Shown here: one piece after another, positions 16,173 to 26,072 of the stretch
How the letters are laid out: each line of letters starts with the position of its first letter
Position numbering within the stretch: position 1 is the stretch's first letter
Assembly (NCBI RefSeq): GCF_026041215.1
Contig: NZ_JAPEIQ010000039.1
Location: 62,001-126,000 of the forward strand
DNA length: 64,000 bases
Source of the DNA: Hoyosella sp. YIM 151337
GTDB taxonomy: Bacteria > Actinomycetota > Actinomycetes > Mycobacteriales > Mycobacteriaceae
Direction: 5' to 3'
Made by a program: the position numbers and the translations under genes
Notes under the pieces: model-generated
Database searches by the model: none
Seen by the model: only the letters and a program-made list of their open reading frames with translations
What the model was told of the DNA's origin: nothing

Positions 16173-17324
16173 GTGGCACGTGACTACTACGGGACGCTCG
16201 GGGTTTCGAAGACCGCGACTGATCAGGAGATTAAACGCGCCTACCGGAAGCTCGCCCGCGAGTTCCACCCGGATGTGAACCCGGACCCGACGGCCCAGGA
16301 TCGGTTCAAAGAAGCGACGACTGCGTACGAGGTCCTGAGCGACCCGCAGAAGCGCAAGATCGTGGACATGGGCGGCGACCCGATGGACGGCCCGGGCGGT
16401 GGTGCCGGGCCTGGTTTCGGTGCGCAAGGCTTCGGGGGGCTCGGAGACGTCTTCGAAGCGTTCTTCGGTGGCTCTGGAATGGGCACACGCGGCCCGCGCA
16501 GCCGGGTGCAGCCCGGTGCTGACGCGCTCATCAAGGTCCGGCTGGATCTCGAGGATTGCGCGCGCGGCGTGACCAAGGACGTCACAGTTGATACGGCGAT
16601 ACTGTGTGACGCCTGCCAGGGCTCGGGGGCAAACGGCGATTCGCAACCCGTGCAATGTGACACCTGCCGCGGGGCTGGCGAAATCCAGTCAGTGCAGCGC
16701 AGCTTCCTGGGCCAGGTCATGACGACCCGGCAATGTCCCACCTGTAACGGGTTCGGCCAGATCATTCCCGACCCCTGCCGCAAATGCAGTGGTGAGGGCC
16801 GGGTGCGCGCGCGCCGCGATATCGCCGTGCGGATCCCGGCCGGTGTCGCGAACGGTATGCGGGTGCGGCTCGCTAGCCAGGGTGAGGTCGGGCCCGGCGG
16901 CGGTCCCGCTGGCGACCTGTACGTCGAGGTTGTCGAGCAGCCGCACGACATCTTCGTTCGTGACGGCGACGCGCTGCACTGCACCGTCAAGATCCCGATG
17001 GTGGACGCGGCCCTCGGCACCACCGTCACCGTCGAGAGCCTCATCGACGGCCCGATCGAACTCACTGTCGAGCCGGGGACTCAGCCGAGCGCGGTCGCAA
17101 CGGTGGCCGGACAGGGGATGCCGAAGCTGCGGTCGGGCACTCGGGGTGATTTGTACGCCCATCTCGAAGTGGTCGTTCCGACCAGGCTCGACGGCAAGCA
17201 GGCCGATCTTCTCAAGAAGTTCCGGAGTTCCCGCGGACGTGACACAGCTGAAGTCGTGACCAGCGCCTCGCACCACGGCAGCAAGATTTTCTCCAAGCTC
17301 CGGGACTTCGTGAGCGGGCGCTGA
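16173..17324 (+). CDS. dnaJ: Chaperone DnaJ (second copy type, DnaJ2)
   Basis: A 383-residue full-length DnaJ. The J domain starts at the N-terminus (RDYYGTLGV) and carries the HPD signature in [11 protein letters not shown] Gly/Phe-rich linker follows ([13 protein letters not shown]). Then come four CxxCxGxG zinc-finger repeats: [24 protein letters not shown] and CRKCSGEG. The C-terminal substrate-binding domain follows. It stimulates DnaK ATPase and delivers clients. Location after hrcA is typical of actinobacterial dnaJ2. The start codon is GTG 16173. The rsmE gene follows two bases after the stop. Confidence 0.95.
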   Translation: MARDYYGTLGVSKTATDQEIKRAYRKLAREFHPDVNPDPTAQDRFKEATTAYEVLSDPQKRKIVDMGGDPMDGPGGGAGPGFGAQGFGGLGDVFEAFFGGSGMGTRGPRSRVQPGADALIKVRLDLEDCARGVTKDVTVDTAILCDACQGSGANGDSQPVQCDTCRGAGEIQSVQRSFLGQVMTTRQCPTCNGFGQIIPDPCRKCSGEGRVRARRDIAVRIPAGVANGMRVRLASQGEVGPGGGPAGDLYVEVVEQPHDIFVRDGDALHCTVKIPMVDAALGTTVTVESLIDGPIELTVEPGTQPSAVATVAGQGMPKLRSGTRGDLYAHLEVVVPTRLDGKQADLLKKFRSSRGRDTAEVVTSASHHGSKIFSKLRDFVSGR

Positions 17325-17326
17325 GC

Positions 17327-18127
17327 GTGGCCGCAACGGTCTTCTATCTCGATCCACTGCCGCAGGCGGCTGGCACCCGGGTGGTTCTCGACGGGCCTGA
17401 GGGTCACCACGCCGCCGATGTGCGCCGCGTCAGGCCGGGCGAGAATATCGTGCTTGCTGACGGCAAGGGCCGGGTGGGATGGGGCGAAGCTGAGACCGTT
17501 GCGAAGGGCACAGTCTCGGTCCGAATCCACCGGCTCGACACGCTGCCGGCCTCGTCGCCGCGCGTCACCGTGGTCCAGGGGCTGCCAAAATCGGACCGTG
17601 CCGAGCTGGCAGTCGAACTGATGACAGAAGCCGGGGCCGACCGCATTATTCCCTGGGAGGCGGCGCGCTGTGTGTCGCGGTGGCAGGGGCCGAAGGCGGC
17701 CAAGAACGCGGCACGGTGGCAGCGCGTCGCGGTGAGTGCGGCGAAGCAGTCGCGGCGGCCGTTCATCCCGGAGGTTTCGGAGCTGGCTGTAACTCGTGAC
17801 GTCGCCGCGGCGATTCGAGTCTGTGCCAACGCGGGCGGTATCCCAATTATCCTGCACGAAGATGCGACGCTGCCGCTCGCGGCTGCCTTCGATCAAGGCG
17901 CCGCGGCCTCCAACACCACGGCAGCGGCAGACACCCCGGAGGTGCTTCTGGTCGTCGGGCCTGAAGGGGGCGTAAGCCCAAGCGAAACGGAGATCTTCAC
18001 CGCTGCTGGGGCTGTTCCCGTGCGTCTTGGGCCGACTGTTCTGCGCACATCAACCGCCGCGGCAGTGACGCTTGGTGCGCTCGGAGTGCTGACCTCGCGC
18101 TGGGATTCCCCGCCAATGAGATATTGA
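17327..18127 (+). CDS. rsmE: 16S rRNA m3U1498 methyltransferase RsmE
   Basis: A 266-residue SPOUT-class methyltransferase that adds a methyl group to N3 of U1498 in 16S rRNA. Family marks: N-terminal PUA-like domain with DGPEGHHAADVRRVRPGE, QGLPKSDRAELAVELMTEAGADRIIPW in parts, and the SAM-binding knot VVGPEGGVSPSE followed by LGPTVLRTSTA. Start GTG 17327, two bases after dnaJ, so the two are cotranscribed. A Thr/Ala-rich insertion at about residues 180-200 lengthens the chain slightly compared with the usual 245-250 aa. Confidence 0.93.
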   Translation: MAATVFYLDPLPQAAGTRVVLDGPEGHHAADVRRVRPGENIVLADGKGRVGWGEAETVAKGTVSVRIHRLDTLPASSPRVTVVQGLPKSDRAELAVELMTEAGADRIIPWEAARCVSRWQGPKAAKNAARWQRVAVSAAKQSRRPFIPEVSELAVTRDVAAAIRVCANAGGIPIILHEDATLPLAAAFDQGAAASNTTAAADTPEVLLVVGPEGGVSPSETEIFTAAGAVPVRLGPTVLRTSTAAAVTLGALGVLTSRWDSPPMRY

Positions 18128-18193
18128 TCACCTTCTGCTCTGGACATCCGCAGCAAACGGGACGAACCTGGATTTACGGCGGAAGGAGTAGTG

Positions 18194-18463
18194 ATGCAGG
18201 ACAAGCACTGGTCAGTAGACATTGTGATCGATGAGCGTGACGGCCAGACCCGGGCTGAAGCGCGACTGCATGCTGACGACGGCTCGCGGAAGCTTGTCGC
18301 CACCGGGCTTGCACGCAAGAACCCGGATGACAGGGATGTGCCGCTCATCGGAGATGAACTGGCTGCGGCACGCGCCTTGGCGGATCTGTCGCACCAGCTG
18401 ATTGAGCAGACCGCGACGGACATTGAGTCTGTCACTCACGTGCCAGCTCACCTAACGGCGTAG
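18194..18463 (+). CDS. DUF1876 small protein (Rv1738/Rv2632c-like)
   Basis: An 89-residue protein of the DUF1876 family, which has a dsRNA-binding-like alpha-beta fold and resembles ribosome hibernation factors. Mycobacterial members are induced by hypoxia and starvation. Matching features are WSVDIVIDERDGQTRAEARL, the AxGxAR turn (ATGLARKNP), and the final helix region ALADLSHQLIEQTATDIE. ATG 18194 has AAGGAG five bases upstream. The GTG at 18191 is too close to it. Monocistronic, with a strong hairpin directly after the stop. Confidence 0.85.
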   Translation: MQDKHWSVDIVIDERDGQTRAEARLHADDGSRKLVATGLARKNPDDRDVPLIGDELAAARALADLSHQLIEQTATDIESVTHVPAHLTA

Positions 18464-18485
18464 CAAGCAAAGAGTTCTCCCTGCT

Positions 18486-18527
18486 CATGTGATTTCTCCA
18501 CGGTTGCACCCGTGGAGAAATCGCATG
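18486..18527 (+). terminator. 18-bp perfect-type hairpin between DUF1876 gene and phoH
   Basis: The arms 18486-18503 (CATGTGATTTCTCCACGG) and 18510-18527 pair over 18 bp with a single G-T wobble. The loop is six bases (TTGCAC). No T-run follows. It probably terminates the DUF1876 transcript in the U-tract-less manner common in mycobacteria. Confidence 0.6.
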
Positions 18528-18683
18528 TTCCTGAAGAAAGCGCGTATCCCGCGGTAAATGGGGTATCACCGTGGCAGCAGAAATACTGAGGCGACGAATC
18601 GCGTTGCGCGTCATAAACTGAAACAACAACAGCGGCCCGTCACGGCAGCTGATAGCGCAGAGAAAGCAGGTCTAACTTCACTC

Positions 18684-19799
18684 GTGACGCCACAGAACAA
18701 CACCGGCGGAACCGACCCCGCCGCGCCGTCACCGACTGGCCCGGCAGCCGAGGAACAGGTTCGCCCCGTAGAACGCTCGGTTCGATCCACTGTGCAGCTG
18801 CCGCCGCAGTCTGTCCTTCCGCTTCTTGGTTCGGCTGACCAGAATCTGCGGCTGCTCGAAAGGCTCCTAAACGCGGATATCCATGTTCGCGGCAACGAAG
18901 TGACACTCACCGGCCTGGCGTCAGACGTCGCCCTCGCGGAGCGCGTGCTTGCGGAACTCCTCACGATCGCACGGCGCGACCAGCACCTCACGCCGGATGT
19001 GGTCGAACGATCGATCGCGATGCTGCAGGAAGGTTCAGTGACATCACCGGCAGAGGTCTTGAGCCTGGACATCATTTCTCGGCGCGGCAAGACGATCCGG
19101 CCGAAAACGCTCAACCAGAAGACCTACGTCGATGCCATCGACGCGTCCACAATCGTCTTCGGTATCGGGCCTGCCGGTACTGGCAAAACGTACCTAGCGA
19201 TGGCCAAGGCTGTGCAGGCGCTGCAGGCCAAACAGATCAACCGCATCATCCTCACCCGGCCTGCGGTGGAAGCGGGGGAGCGTCTCGGCTTCCTGCCCGG
19301 CACGCTGAACGAGAAGATCGATCCGTACCTGCGCCCGCTCTACGATGCCTTGCACGACATGATCGACCCCGAAGCTATTCCGAAGCTCATGCAAGCTGGG
19401 GTCATCGAGGTCGCGCCTCTTGCGTATATGCGTGGCCGGACGCTCAATGATGCGTTCATCATCCTCGACGAAGCTCAGAACACCACCCGCGAGCAGATGA
19501 AGATGTTTCTCACCCGCTTGGGGTTCGGCTCGAAAATCGTCGTAACCGGCGACGTCACGCAGGTGGATCTGCCGTCGGGAACCAGTTCTGGCCTGCATAT
19601 AGCGAGTGAGATCCTGGCGGACATCGACGGTATCCGCCAGGTTCGGCTGACGAGCGGGGACGTGGTGCGGCACCGCCTGGTGTCGGATATCGTCGACGCT
19701 TACGAGCGGTTCGAGGAAGAAGGCCAGACACAGGATGCGATGCGTTTCAAGAACAGAGCGCAGCGGCGTTCAGGCGATCAGCGCTTTCCGCGACGGTGA
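18684..19799 (+). CDS. phoH: PhoH-family ATPase (PhoH1)
   Basis: A 371-residue protein from GTG 18684. A nested ATG at 18558 would add 42 residues with no family match and no ribosome site. PhoH proteins are P-loop NTPases linked to RNA metabolism. The nucleotide-binding motif is GPAGTGKTYLAMAKAV, the Walker B region is AFIILDEAQNTT, and GDVTQVDLPSGTSSGL follows. The N-terminal KH-like region (LGSADQNLRLLERLLNADI) is also typical. It leads a conserved block with ybeY, corC and era, matching Rv2368c-Rv2364c, pointing to a rRNA-processing/ribosome-maturation operon. Confidence 0.9.
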   Translation: MTPQNNTGGTDPAAPSPTGPAAEEQVRPVERSVRSTVQLPPQSVLPLLGSADQNLRLLERLLNADIHVRGNEVTLTGLASDVALAERVLAELLTIARRDQHLTPDVVERSIAMLQEGSVTSPAEVLSLDIISRRGKTIRPKTLNQKTYVDAIDASTIVFGIGPAGTGKTYLAMAKAVQALQAKQINRIILTRPAVEAGERLGFLPGTLNEKIDPYLRPLYDALHDMIDPEAIPKLMQAGVIEVAPLAYMRGRTLNDAFIILDEAQNTTREQMKMFLTRLGFGSKIVVTGDVTQVDLPSGTSSGLHIASEILADIDGIRQVRLTSGDVVRHRLVSDIVDAYERFEEEGQTQDAMRFKNRAQRRSGDQRFPRR

Positions 19800-19863
19800 G
19801 AACACTCGCATGGACGCTGGCCGTCCGCCCGGACTATTTCACGACGGAAGGTGAACGCGCGCG

Positions 19864-20412
19864 GTGAGCATTGAGGTAAACAACGAGAGTGGGGCGGAAG
19901 TCCCCGCCACGGAACTCACTGCGGTCGCACGTTACGTGCTGGATCGTCTCGACGTGCATCCAGCTGCTGAGTTATCGATGGTATTCGTCGACCTCGAGGC
20001 GATGTCGGAACTGCATGAACACTGGATGGACCTGCCCGGGCCCACCGACGTCATGTCGTTCCCGATGGACGAGATGACGCCGGGCGGGCGTCCAGACGCG
20101 TCCGCGCCAGGGCCTGCAATGCTCGGCGACATTGTGATCTGTCCCCAGTTCGCCGCGCAGCAAGCGAAACAAGCCGGTCATTCGGTGGAGCGGGAACTCA
20201 CGCTGCTCACGATCCACGGTGTTCTCCACTTGCTTGGCTACGATCATGCGGAACCAGACGAAGAGAAGGAAATGTTCGAGCTGCAGAACGGTCTGCTTGA
20301 GGACTGGTTCGAGACGCGCCGGGCCGAAGCGCGCAAAGCCGCACAGGTGGAGCGAGACCGTCGGCTGCTCGGCAAAGTGGGGTTGCTCAACGATCCCGAC
20401 GAGTCTCGGTAG
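19864..20412 (+). CDS. ybeY: Endoribonuclease YbeY (rRNA maturation)
   Basis: A 182-residue metal-dependent endoribonuclease required for 16S rRNA 3' maturation and ribosome quality control. The zinc motif H-x3-H-x5-H is present as [11 protein letters not shown] (about residue 119). The preceding [18 protein letters not shown] is typical. The start codon is GTG 19864, with a GAAGGTGA stretch about 13 bases upstream. It lies 64 bp after phoH and 9 bp before corC. Confidence 0.93.
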   Translation: MSIEVNNESGAEVPATELTAVARYVLDRLDVHPAAELSMVFVDLEAMSELHEHWMDLPGPTDVMSFPMDEMTPGGRPDASAPGPAMLGDIVICPQFAAQQAKQAGHSVERELTLLTIHGVLHLLGYDHAEPDEEKEMFELQNGLLEDWFETRRAEARKAAQVERDRRLLGKVGLLNDPDESR

Positions 20413-20421
20413 GCGCCGCCA

Positions 20422-21768
20422 GTGACTACGGATGTGCTGCTCCTTAGTGGCGTCCTTCTTCTGATTCTCTTCGGTGGTGCGTTCGCCGCGATTGACGCTG
20501 CTCTCAACACCCTGTCCCTCGCGCGCATTGAGGAACTCGTCCAGTCTGGGCAAACGGGTGCGCAGGGCTTGATGCGGATCGTGCATAACCGGCCGCAGTT
20601 CGTGAACCTCACCGTCTTGCTCCGCGTGGCGTGCGAAATCGCCGCAACGGTCCTTCTCGCCGCGTTCCTTCTCGATCATTTCGACAAGATCGGGGCTCTC
20701 GCGATTTGTGCCGGCGTGATGGTGGTTGTCAGTTTCGTGCTCATCGGCGTGGGGCCCCGCACACTTGGCCGTCAGCACGCGTACGCGATCGCCATCGCGG
20801 CGTCAGTGCCGCTGCGGCTTCTGGGGTCACTGCTTGGCCCACTCATGCGCCTGATGATCTTGCTAGGTAATGCTGTGACGCCCGGTAAAGGATTCCGGAA
20901 TGGCCCGTTCGCGTCAGAGATCGAGTTGCGCGAACTTGTCGACCTCGCGCAAGAGCGTGGTGTCGTCGCTGCTGATGAGCACCGCATGATCCAGTCTGTG
21001 TTTGAGCTCGGTGACACGATCGCGCGTGAGGTGATGGTGCCCCGCACGGAAATGGTGTGGATCGAAGAAGACAAGAACGCCGGACAGGCGACGACCCTCG
21101 CAGTGCGCAGCGGGCACTCCCGGATCCCCGTCATCGGCGAGAACATTGACGACATCCGCGGCGTGATTTTCCTAAAGGACCTTGTCCGGCAGACGTACAC
21201 GGCGGTTGATGGCGGCCGGAGCGTTACGGTGCGTGATCTGATGCGCCCAGCCGTATTCGTGCCCGATACGAAACCGCTGGATAGTTTGCTGCGGGAGATG
21301 CAGCGCGACCGGAATCACATGGTGGTGCTCGTCGATGAGTACGGGGGCATCGCAGGGATCGTGACGATCGAGGACATTCTCGAAGAGATCGTGGGGGAGA
21401 TCGCTGACGAATACGACGTCAATGAGCAGGCCCCAGTGGAGGCACTCGGTGATGGCGTGTACCGGGTATCGGCCAGGCTTCCGATCGAAGATCTCGGGGA
21501 CCTGTTCCGCAAGCGCATTGAGGACGATGAAGTAGAAACAGTGGGCGGCCTCATCGCCCACGTCGTTGGGCGGGTGCCCCTGCCGGGTACCGAGGTCGAC
21601 ATCGAGGGTCTGCATCTGGTCGCTGAGGGCGGCGAAGACACTCGCGGACGTGTGCGCGTTCACACAATTCTCGTGACGCAGCTGAGCGACGATGAGGCTG
21701 ACGAGTCCCGAGATAGGGTGCTAACGGATAAAGGCCAGCTGGGAGGCAAGGAGACGCGTGGTGAGTGA
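20422..21768 (+). CDS. CorC/HlyC-type membrane protein with CBS domains
   Basis: A 448-residue CNNM/CorC-family protein. The N-terminal DUF21 domain has about four hydrophobic spans ([18 protein letters not shown] and later). It is followed by the hinge [14 protein letters not shown], a CBS pair ([25 protein letters not shown] in parts; then [26 protein letters not shown]) and a C-terminal CorC_HlyC domain with [11 protein letters not shown]. The family is linked to Mg2+ or Co2+ transport, although the substrate for actinobacterial members is not settled. Start GTG 20422. The era start overlaps its stop by 11 bases. Confidence 0.9.
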   Translation: MTTDVLLLSGVLLLILFGGAFAAIDAALNTLSLARIEELVQSGQTGAQGLMRIVHNRPQFVNLTVLLRVACEIAATVLLAAFLLDHFDKIGALAICAGVMVVVSFVLIGVGPRTLGRQHAYAIAIAASVPLRLLGSLLGPLMRLMILLGNAVTPGKGFRNGPFASEIELRELVDLAQERGVVAADEHRMIQSVFELGDTIAREVMVPRTEMVWIEEDKNAGQATTLAVRSGHSRIPVIGENIDDIRGVIFLKDLVRQTYTAVDGGRSVTVRDLMRPAVFVPDTKPLDSLLREMQRDRNHMVVLVDEYGGIAGIVTIEDILEEIVGEIADEYDVNEQAPVEALGDGVYRVSARLPIEDLGDLFRKRIEDDEVETVGGLIAHVVGRVPLPGTEVDIEGLHLVAEGGEDTRGRVRVHTILVTQLSDDEADESRDRVLTDKGQLGGKETRGE

Positions 21769-22711
21769 GAAGGAGGGCCGTTCCGTAGCAGGCCCTGAAG
21801 TAGACTCTGATGGCTTCAGGTCAGGCTTCGTGTGCCTGGTAGGCCGCCCTAATACGGGGAAGTCAACACTCACCAACGCGCTTGTGGGTGCGAAGGTTGC
21901 GATCACGTCGTCGCGTCCGCAGACAACGCGGCACACGATCCGCGGGATCATTCACCGTGACGATGCGCAGATCATCCTTGTCGACACGCCTGGTTTGCAC
22001 CGGCCGCGCACCTTACTTGGCCAACGGCTGAATGATTTGGTTCGCGACACGTACGCCGAGGTTGATGCAGTGGGCATCTGCATTCCGGCGGACGAGAAGA
22101 TCGGACCGGGTGATCGCTGGATTCATGAGCAGATCCGCGCTGTGGCGCCGAAGACGACGCTGTTCGGGATCGTGACGAAGATAGACAAGGTTTCGAAAAG
22201 CGCTGTCGCGGAGCAACTTGTCGCATTGTCTCAGTTGCTAGGACCGGAGCATGAGGTTATCCCGGTGTCAGCTGAGTCTGGCGAGAACCTTGATCGCGTC
22301 GTCACGCTGCTGCGCTCGCTGATGCCCGAAGGCCCCGCGTACTATCCGGACGGCGAACTTACCGACGAGCCGGAAACCGTCCTCATGGCGGAATTGATCC
22401 GGGAAGCCGCGCTCGAAGGGGTACGTGACGAACTCCCGCATTCGCTAGCGGTTGTTATCGAAGAGGTGAACGACAGTAAGAATCGCCGTGGTGAGCCAGT
22501 TCTGACAATCTTCGCAAATCTCTATGTGGAGCGTCCGTCGCAAAAGGCAATTGTGATCGGAAAAGGCGGTGCCAGGCTTCGTGACGTGGGCACGCAGGCG
22601 CGCCAGCAACTCGAGAAAATCTTCGGCACGAAGGTGTTTCTCGACATGCACGTGAAGGTCGCAAAAGATTGGCAGCGGGACCCGAAACAGCTTGGCAAAC
22701 TGGGCTTTTAG
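21758..22711 (+). CDS. era: GTPase Era
   Basis: A 317-residue ribosome-assembly GTPase that binds the 3' end of 16S rRNA. Motifs: G1 [10 protein letters not shown]2 TTRHTIRG, G3 DTPG, G4 TKID (VTKIDKV), G5 SAESGEN. The C-terminal KH domain carries [13 protein letters not shown]. Two adjacent GTG codons (21758, 21761) could serve as start. AAGGAG at 21748-21753 suits the second slightly better. The N-terminus has about 20 extra residues relative to E. coli Era. It overlaps corC by 11 bases. Last gene of the phoH-ybeY-corC-era block. Confidence 0.94.
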   Translation: MVSEKEGRSVAGPEVDSDGFRSGFVCLVGRPNTGKSTLTNALVGAKVAITSSRPQTTRHTIRGIIHRDDAQIILVDTPGLHRPRTLLGQRLNDLVRDTYAEVDAVGICIPADEKIGPGDRWIHEQIRAVAPKTTLFGIVTKIDKVSKSAVAEQLVALSQLLGPEHEVIPVSAESGENLDRVVTLLRSLMPEGPAYYPDGELTDEPETVLMAELIREAALEGVRDELPHSLAVVIEEVNDSKNRRGEPVLTIFANLYVERPSQKAIVIGKGGARLRDVGTQARQQLEKIFGTKVFLDMHVKVAKDWQRDPKQLGKLGF

Positions 22712-22838
22712 GTCACGTTGAGGGCGTGGGGCCAGTCGCGCCGCGGCGTCGGCGCTGCCCCGGGCCTGCGTGACACCGGGCGCGCAGCGGACCATGAGTA
22801 CGCGTAAAGCGAACATATTCACGCAACCCGCCCCGGTT

Positions 22839-22881
22839 GTTCACCTTCCGTTCGCTTTGGCGCATATTTTGTTCACTCTCC
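22839..22881 (+). promoter_or_regulatory. PHO-box-like direct repeats upstream of pstS
   Basis: Three copies of an 11-base unit lie at 22839 (GTTCACCTTCC), 22850 (GTTCGCTTTGG) and 22871 (GTTCACTCTCC). The spacing is one unit, then about two units. 11-base GTTCACC-type direct repeats are what actinobacterial PhoP (and related RegX3) bind at phosphate-starvation genes. The pstS start is 70 bp downstream. A clear -10 was not identified. The same 239-bp gap holds no gene that I can support. Confidence 0.6.
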
Positions 22882-22950
22882 ACGGTTACGTTTCGACGTG
22901 GTTGGCAGACAGTGTCGCTCTGCCAAGTCGAAACTCCGAAGGAGATCACT

Positions 22951-24042
22951 ATGCGTAAATGGCGTTCCCTGGTTGCCGTGGGCGCGACGCTGCCAGTCGT
23001 CGCCTTCGCTGCCGCGTGTGGCAGTGATAACGGCAATGGAGACGCAGCAGGGGAGGACACCGGTGGCTCGCTCAGGGGTAACCTGACCGGCGCGGGCGCC
23101 ACGTTCCCTAACCCTGTGTTCCAGGAATGGGCAGCAGAGTACGGCTCAGTCGAGCCCGGAGTCCGGATCAACTACCAGAGCATTGGCTCTGGCGGCGGTA
23201 TCGAACAGTTCATCCGCGGCACCGTCGACTTCGGTTCCTCCGAGCGTTACCTGTCGGATGAGGACCTCGATGAGGCCGCCACGACCCGCGGCTGCGAAGG
23301 TGTACAGTTCCCCGTCATCTTCGGCTCGGTGGTTATCGCCTTCAATGATCCTGCGCTCGACGGCATGGTGCTGACCTCCGACGCGATCGCGAAGATCTAC
23401 GACCGCCAGATCACGAATTTCAACGATCCTGAGCTCCAGGAACTGAACCCGGACATGGATCTGCCTGACCAGCCGATCATCCCCGTTCACCGTTCTGACG
23501 GATCCGGCACCACGTACGTTTTCAGCCACTACCTCAGCACCGAGAACGACGAGTGGGCCGACAAGTACGGCGAAGGCACCGAGATCCAGTGGGCATCCGG
23601 CACTGTCGGCGGCCAGGGTAACGAGGGTGTCGCCGCACAGGTGCAGCAGAACCGTGGCGCGCTCGGCTACGTCAACCAGGCGTACGCCATCGAAACCGGG
23701 ATGGCCACGGCGCACGTCGTAAACGAAGACGGTGAAGCCATCGCGCCGACGCTCGAGGCGACCACCGCGGCGTCTGAACTCGCTGACATCCCGGACACCT
23801 TCCAGTTCGACATCGACAACATCGGCGGTGACGGTTACCCGATCACCGGCACGAACTGGATCTTCGTCTACGAGTGCGGCTATGACGACAACACCGCAGA
23901 GATGCTGAAGTCGTTCTGGAACTGGGTTCTGACCGACGACGCTGCCGATGAGCTTGCGCTCGAACTCGGCTACGCCCCAATGGGTGACTCCCTGAAGGAG
24001 CGCGTCCAGGCTCAGGTCGAGCGAATCAACTCCCAGAACTGA
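22951..24042 (+). CDS. pstS: Phosphate-binding lipoprotein PstS
   Basis: A 363-residue periplasm-side phosphate receptor of the PstSCAB importer. Start ATG 22951, with GAAGGAG seven bases upstream. A longer frame from 22837 would cover the PHO-box repeats. The signal sequence ends in a lipobox (FAAAC, about residue 21). Phosphate-loop segments typical of PstS follow: GAGATFPNPVFQEW, NYQSIGSGGGIEQF, and DGSGTTYVFSHYL with WASGTVGGQGNEGV. It is the first and probably the most highly expressed gene of the pst operon, since a strong hairpin lies just after its stop. Confidence 0.95.
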   Translation: MRKWRSLVAVGATLPVVAFAAACGSDNGNGDAAGEDTGGSLRGNLTGAGATFPNPVFQEWAAEYGSVEPGVRINYQSIGSGGGIEQFIRGTVDFGSSERYLSDEDLDEAATTRGCEGVQFPVIFGSVVIAFNDPALDGMVLTSDAIAKIYDRQITNFNDPELQELNPDMDLPDQPIIPVHRSDGSGTTYVFSHYLSTENDEWADKYGEGTEIQWASGTVGGQGNEGVAAQVQQNRGALGYVNQAYAIETGMATAHVVNEDGEAIAPTLEATTAASELADIPDTFQFDIDNIGGDGYPITGTNWIFVYECGYDDNTAEMLKSFWNWVLTDDAADELALELGYAPMGDSLKERVQAQVERINSQN

Positions 24043-24073
24043 TCGACGTGACGAGCACGCGGATTCAGTAGCG

Positions 24074-24108
24074 CCGGCGCGGCTGGGTGACACACCCGGC
24101 CGCGCTGG
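24074..24108 (+). terminator. Intercistronic hairpin between pstS and pstC
   Basis: Positions 24074-24089 and 24093-24108 pair over 16 bp (two G-T wobbles) around a three-base ACA loop. There is no T-run. A stable hairpin here can stop most transcripts or protect the pstS 3' end, giving more PstS than channel proteins. Confidence 0.55.
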
Positions 24109-24167
24109 ACTGCATCGACCGCATCCGCAGCCCTCCATATCCCGACGCAATACTGGAGCACCATCGA

Positions 24168-25157
24168 ATGTCAGTTCTCTCGCCACAAAGCGGACCCGAT
24201 CTGAAGAATCGGAGTTCCTCACGCTTCGCGGATCCCATGTTCCGCTGGCTCGTTACCATCGCAGGCACCACCGTTCTCATCGTCCTTGCGCTCATGGTGA
24301 TCCGCACCGTCCAGGAAGCCTGGCCGGTCCTCGCGCACGAAGGGTTCTTCGGATTCCTCTTCGGAACCGAATGGCAAGCCGGGTACTCGCGTAACGAAAT
24401 CACGGGTACCTACGGCGCGTGGCCATTCATCTACGGCACGATCATCACCTCGGTGATCGGAATCATCATCGCGCTGCCGCTCGCCCTCGGCGTTGCTCTC
24501 TACCTGACTCAGCTCGCCCCCGCGCGGCTGCGTAACCCGCTGTCGTACACCGTCGAAATGCTCGCTGCGGTGCCGAGCATCATTTTCGGTATGTGGGGCT
24601 TTTTCTGGCTGATGCCAAATGTTCTGCGGCCTTATGTTCTGGAGCCGCTTGAGCGCGCATTCGGCTGGTTCTTTCTCTTTGAAGGACCGGTGTACGGCAC
24701 TAGCTACCTCAGCGCCGGGATCATCCTCGCGATCATGATCCTCCCCATCATGACTGCCATCTTCCGGGAAGTGTTTGCCGTCAACTCGATCGATCAGCAG
24801 TACGCGGCCTATGGATTGGGGGCCACCCGATTCGAGGTCATGCGGAAGGTGATCGTGCCGTCAAGTTTCTCCGGCATCGTCGGTGGCACGATGCTCGGCC
24901 TCGGGCGGGCGCTTGGTGAGACCGTCGCGGTGCTCTTCCTTGTCGGAGGTGCCCAGACGATCAGCACGAGTCTCGCCCAGCCCGGCAACACGATGGCGGC
25001 CCACATCGCCAACACCTTCCAGGATGCCTCACCGGAAACAGTGCGCGGGCTCATGGCGATCGGTGTGGCTCTGTTCGTCGTCACCATGGCAATCAACGTT
25101 TTCGCGCGTCTTCTGGTGTGGCGCCTGGGACGCATGACGGGAGATTCGGCAGTATGA
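24168..25157 (+). CDS. pstC: Phosphate ABC transporter permease PstC
   Basis: A 329-residue membrane subunit of the phosphate importer. Start ATG 24168, with TGGAGCA upstream. The frame continues 27 residues further upstream, through the pstS-pstC hairpin, so the longer start is unlikely. Six hydrophobic spans can be read. The ATPase-docking EAA-loop is YGLGATRFEVMRKVIVPSSFSGI. The ALGETVAVLFLVGG stretch is characteristic of PstC. The stop overlaps pstA by an ATGA junction. Confidence 0.94.
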   Translation: MSVLSPQSGPDLKNRSSSRFADPMFRWLVTIAGTTVLIVLALMVIRTVQEAWPVLAHEGFFGFLFGTEWQAGYSRNEITGTYGAWPFIYGTIITSVIGIIIALPLALGVALYLTQLAPARLRNPLSYTVEMLAAVPSIIFGMWGFFWLMPNVLRPYVLEPLERAFGWFFLFEGPVYGTSYLSAGIILAIMILPIMTAIFREVFAVNSIDQQYAAYGLGATRFEVMRKVIVPSSFSGIVGGTMLGLGRALGETVAVLFLVGGAQTISTSLAQPGNTMAAHIANTFQDASPETVRGLMAIGVALFVVTMAINVFARLLVWRLGRMTGDSAV

Positions 25158-26068
25158 GCACCCAGCTAGCAACTCGCACGACGCCGACCGGACACCGCAG
25201 TCTGCGCGCCCGGCAGGGGAACGCCCCGCGCCGCACGAAGATGAACTCGCTCAATACAGGTTTGCTGACCGCAGCGATGATCGTTGCGATGGTGCCGCTT
25301 TTCCTGATTGTCGGATACGTTGCCTACCGCGGTTACGGTGTTATCGGCTGGGACTTTTTCACCCAGAATGAGCCGCCTTACCGGCGCGAGGGCGGCGGGT
25401 ACGCGGCAGGGTTCTTCGGCACCCTCTACATCATGGTGCTTGCGATCGCCATGGCGGTTCCCCTGGGTATCGCAACCGCGATCTACCTGGTCGAGTACGG
25501 AACCGGTCGTTTCGCGCTCGTCATCCGTTTCTTCACGGACGTGATGACAGGTATTCCGTCGATCTTCGTGGGCCTCTTCGTCTACGGCCTGCTGGTGTCA
25601 GGCTGGGTGACGTGGGGATTCGGTACATTCGTCGCTGCTGTAGCGATCGCGATCATCATGCTCCCCATCGTCACGCGGGCCGCCGAAGAGATGCTGAAGC
25701 TCGTTCCCGACGAGTGGCGCAACGCCAGCTTCGGCCTGGGGGCCGGGAAGTCGCAGACCATCCTCCGGACCGTACTGCCTGCCGCGGCACCTGGTATCAC
25801 GACGGGCGTCATGCTGGCGATCGCACGCGGAATCGGTGAAACAGCACCGCTGATCCTTACTGCGCTCGGCGCTTCGTGGGTTGTCACCACATTGCAGGGA
25901 GACCCCCAGGGCGCGGTGCCGCTGCAGATCTACGATGGCGCCCGCCAAGCGTTCGAACCTGGAATTGAGCGGGCGTTCGGCGGCGCGCTCAGCCTTTTCG
26001 GCCTCGTTCTCATCATGGTCATCGCGGCGCGCATCATCGGTGCCCGTGCGAACAAGCGGAAGGGATGA
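25154..26068 (+). CDS. pstA: Phosphate ABC transporter permease PstA
   Basis: A 304-residue partner of PstC. Start ATG 25154 in the ATGA overlap with pstC. Polar N-terminus of about 35 residues, then six hydrophobic spans. EAA-loop: [24 protein letters not shown] (read in parts). [15 protein letters not shown] and [15 protein letters not shown] are family signatures. Four bases separate its stop from the first pstB start. Confidence 0.94.
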   Translation: MSTQLATRTTPTGHRSLRARQGNAPRRTKMNSLNTGLLTAAMIVAMVPLFLIVGYVAYRGYGVIGWDFFTQNEPPYRREGGGYAAGFFGTLYIMVLAIAMAVPLGIATAIYLVEYGTGRFALVIRFFTDVMTGIPSIFVGLFVYGLLVSGWVTWGFGTFVAAVAIAIIMLPIVTRAAEEMLKLVPDEWRNASFGLGAGKSQTILRTVLPAAAPGITTGVMLAIARGIGETAPLILTALGASWVVTTLQGDPQGAVPLQIYDGARQAFEPGIERAFGGALSLFGLVLIMVIAARIIGARANKRKG

Positions 26069-26072
26069 CGAC

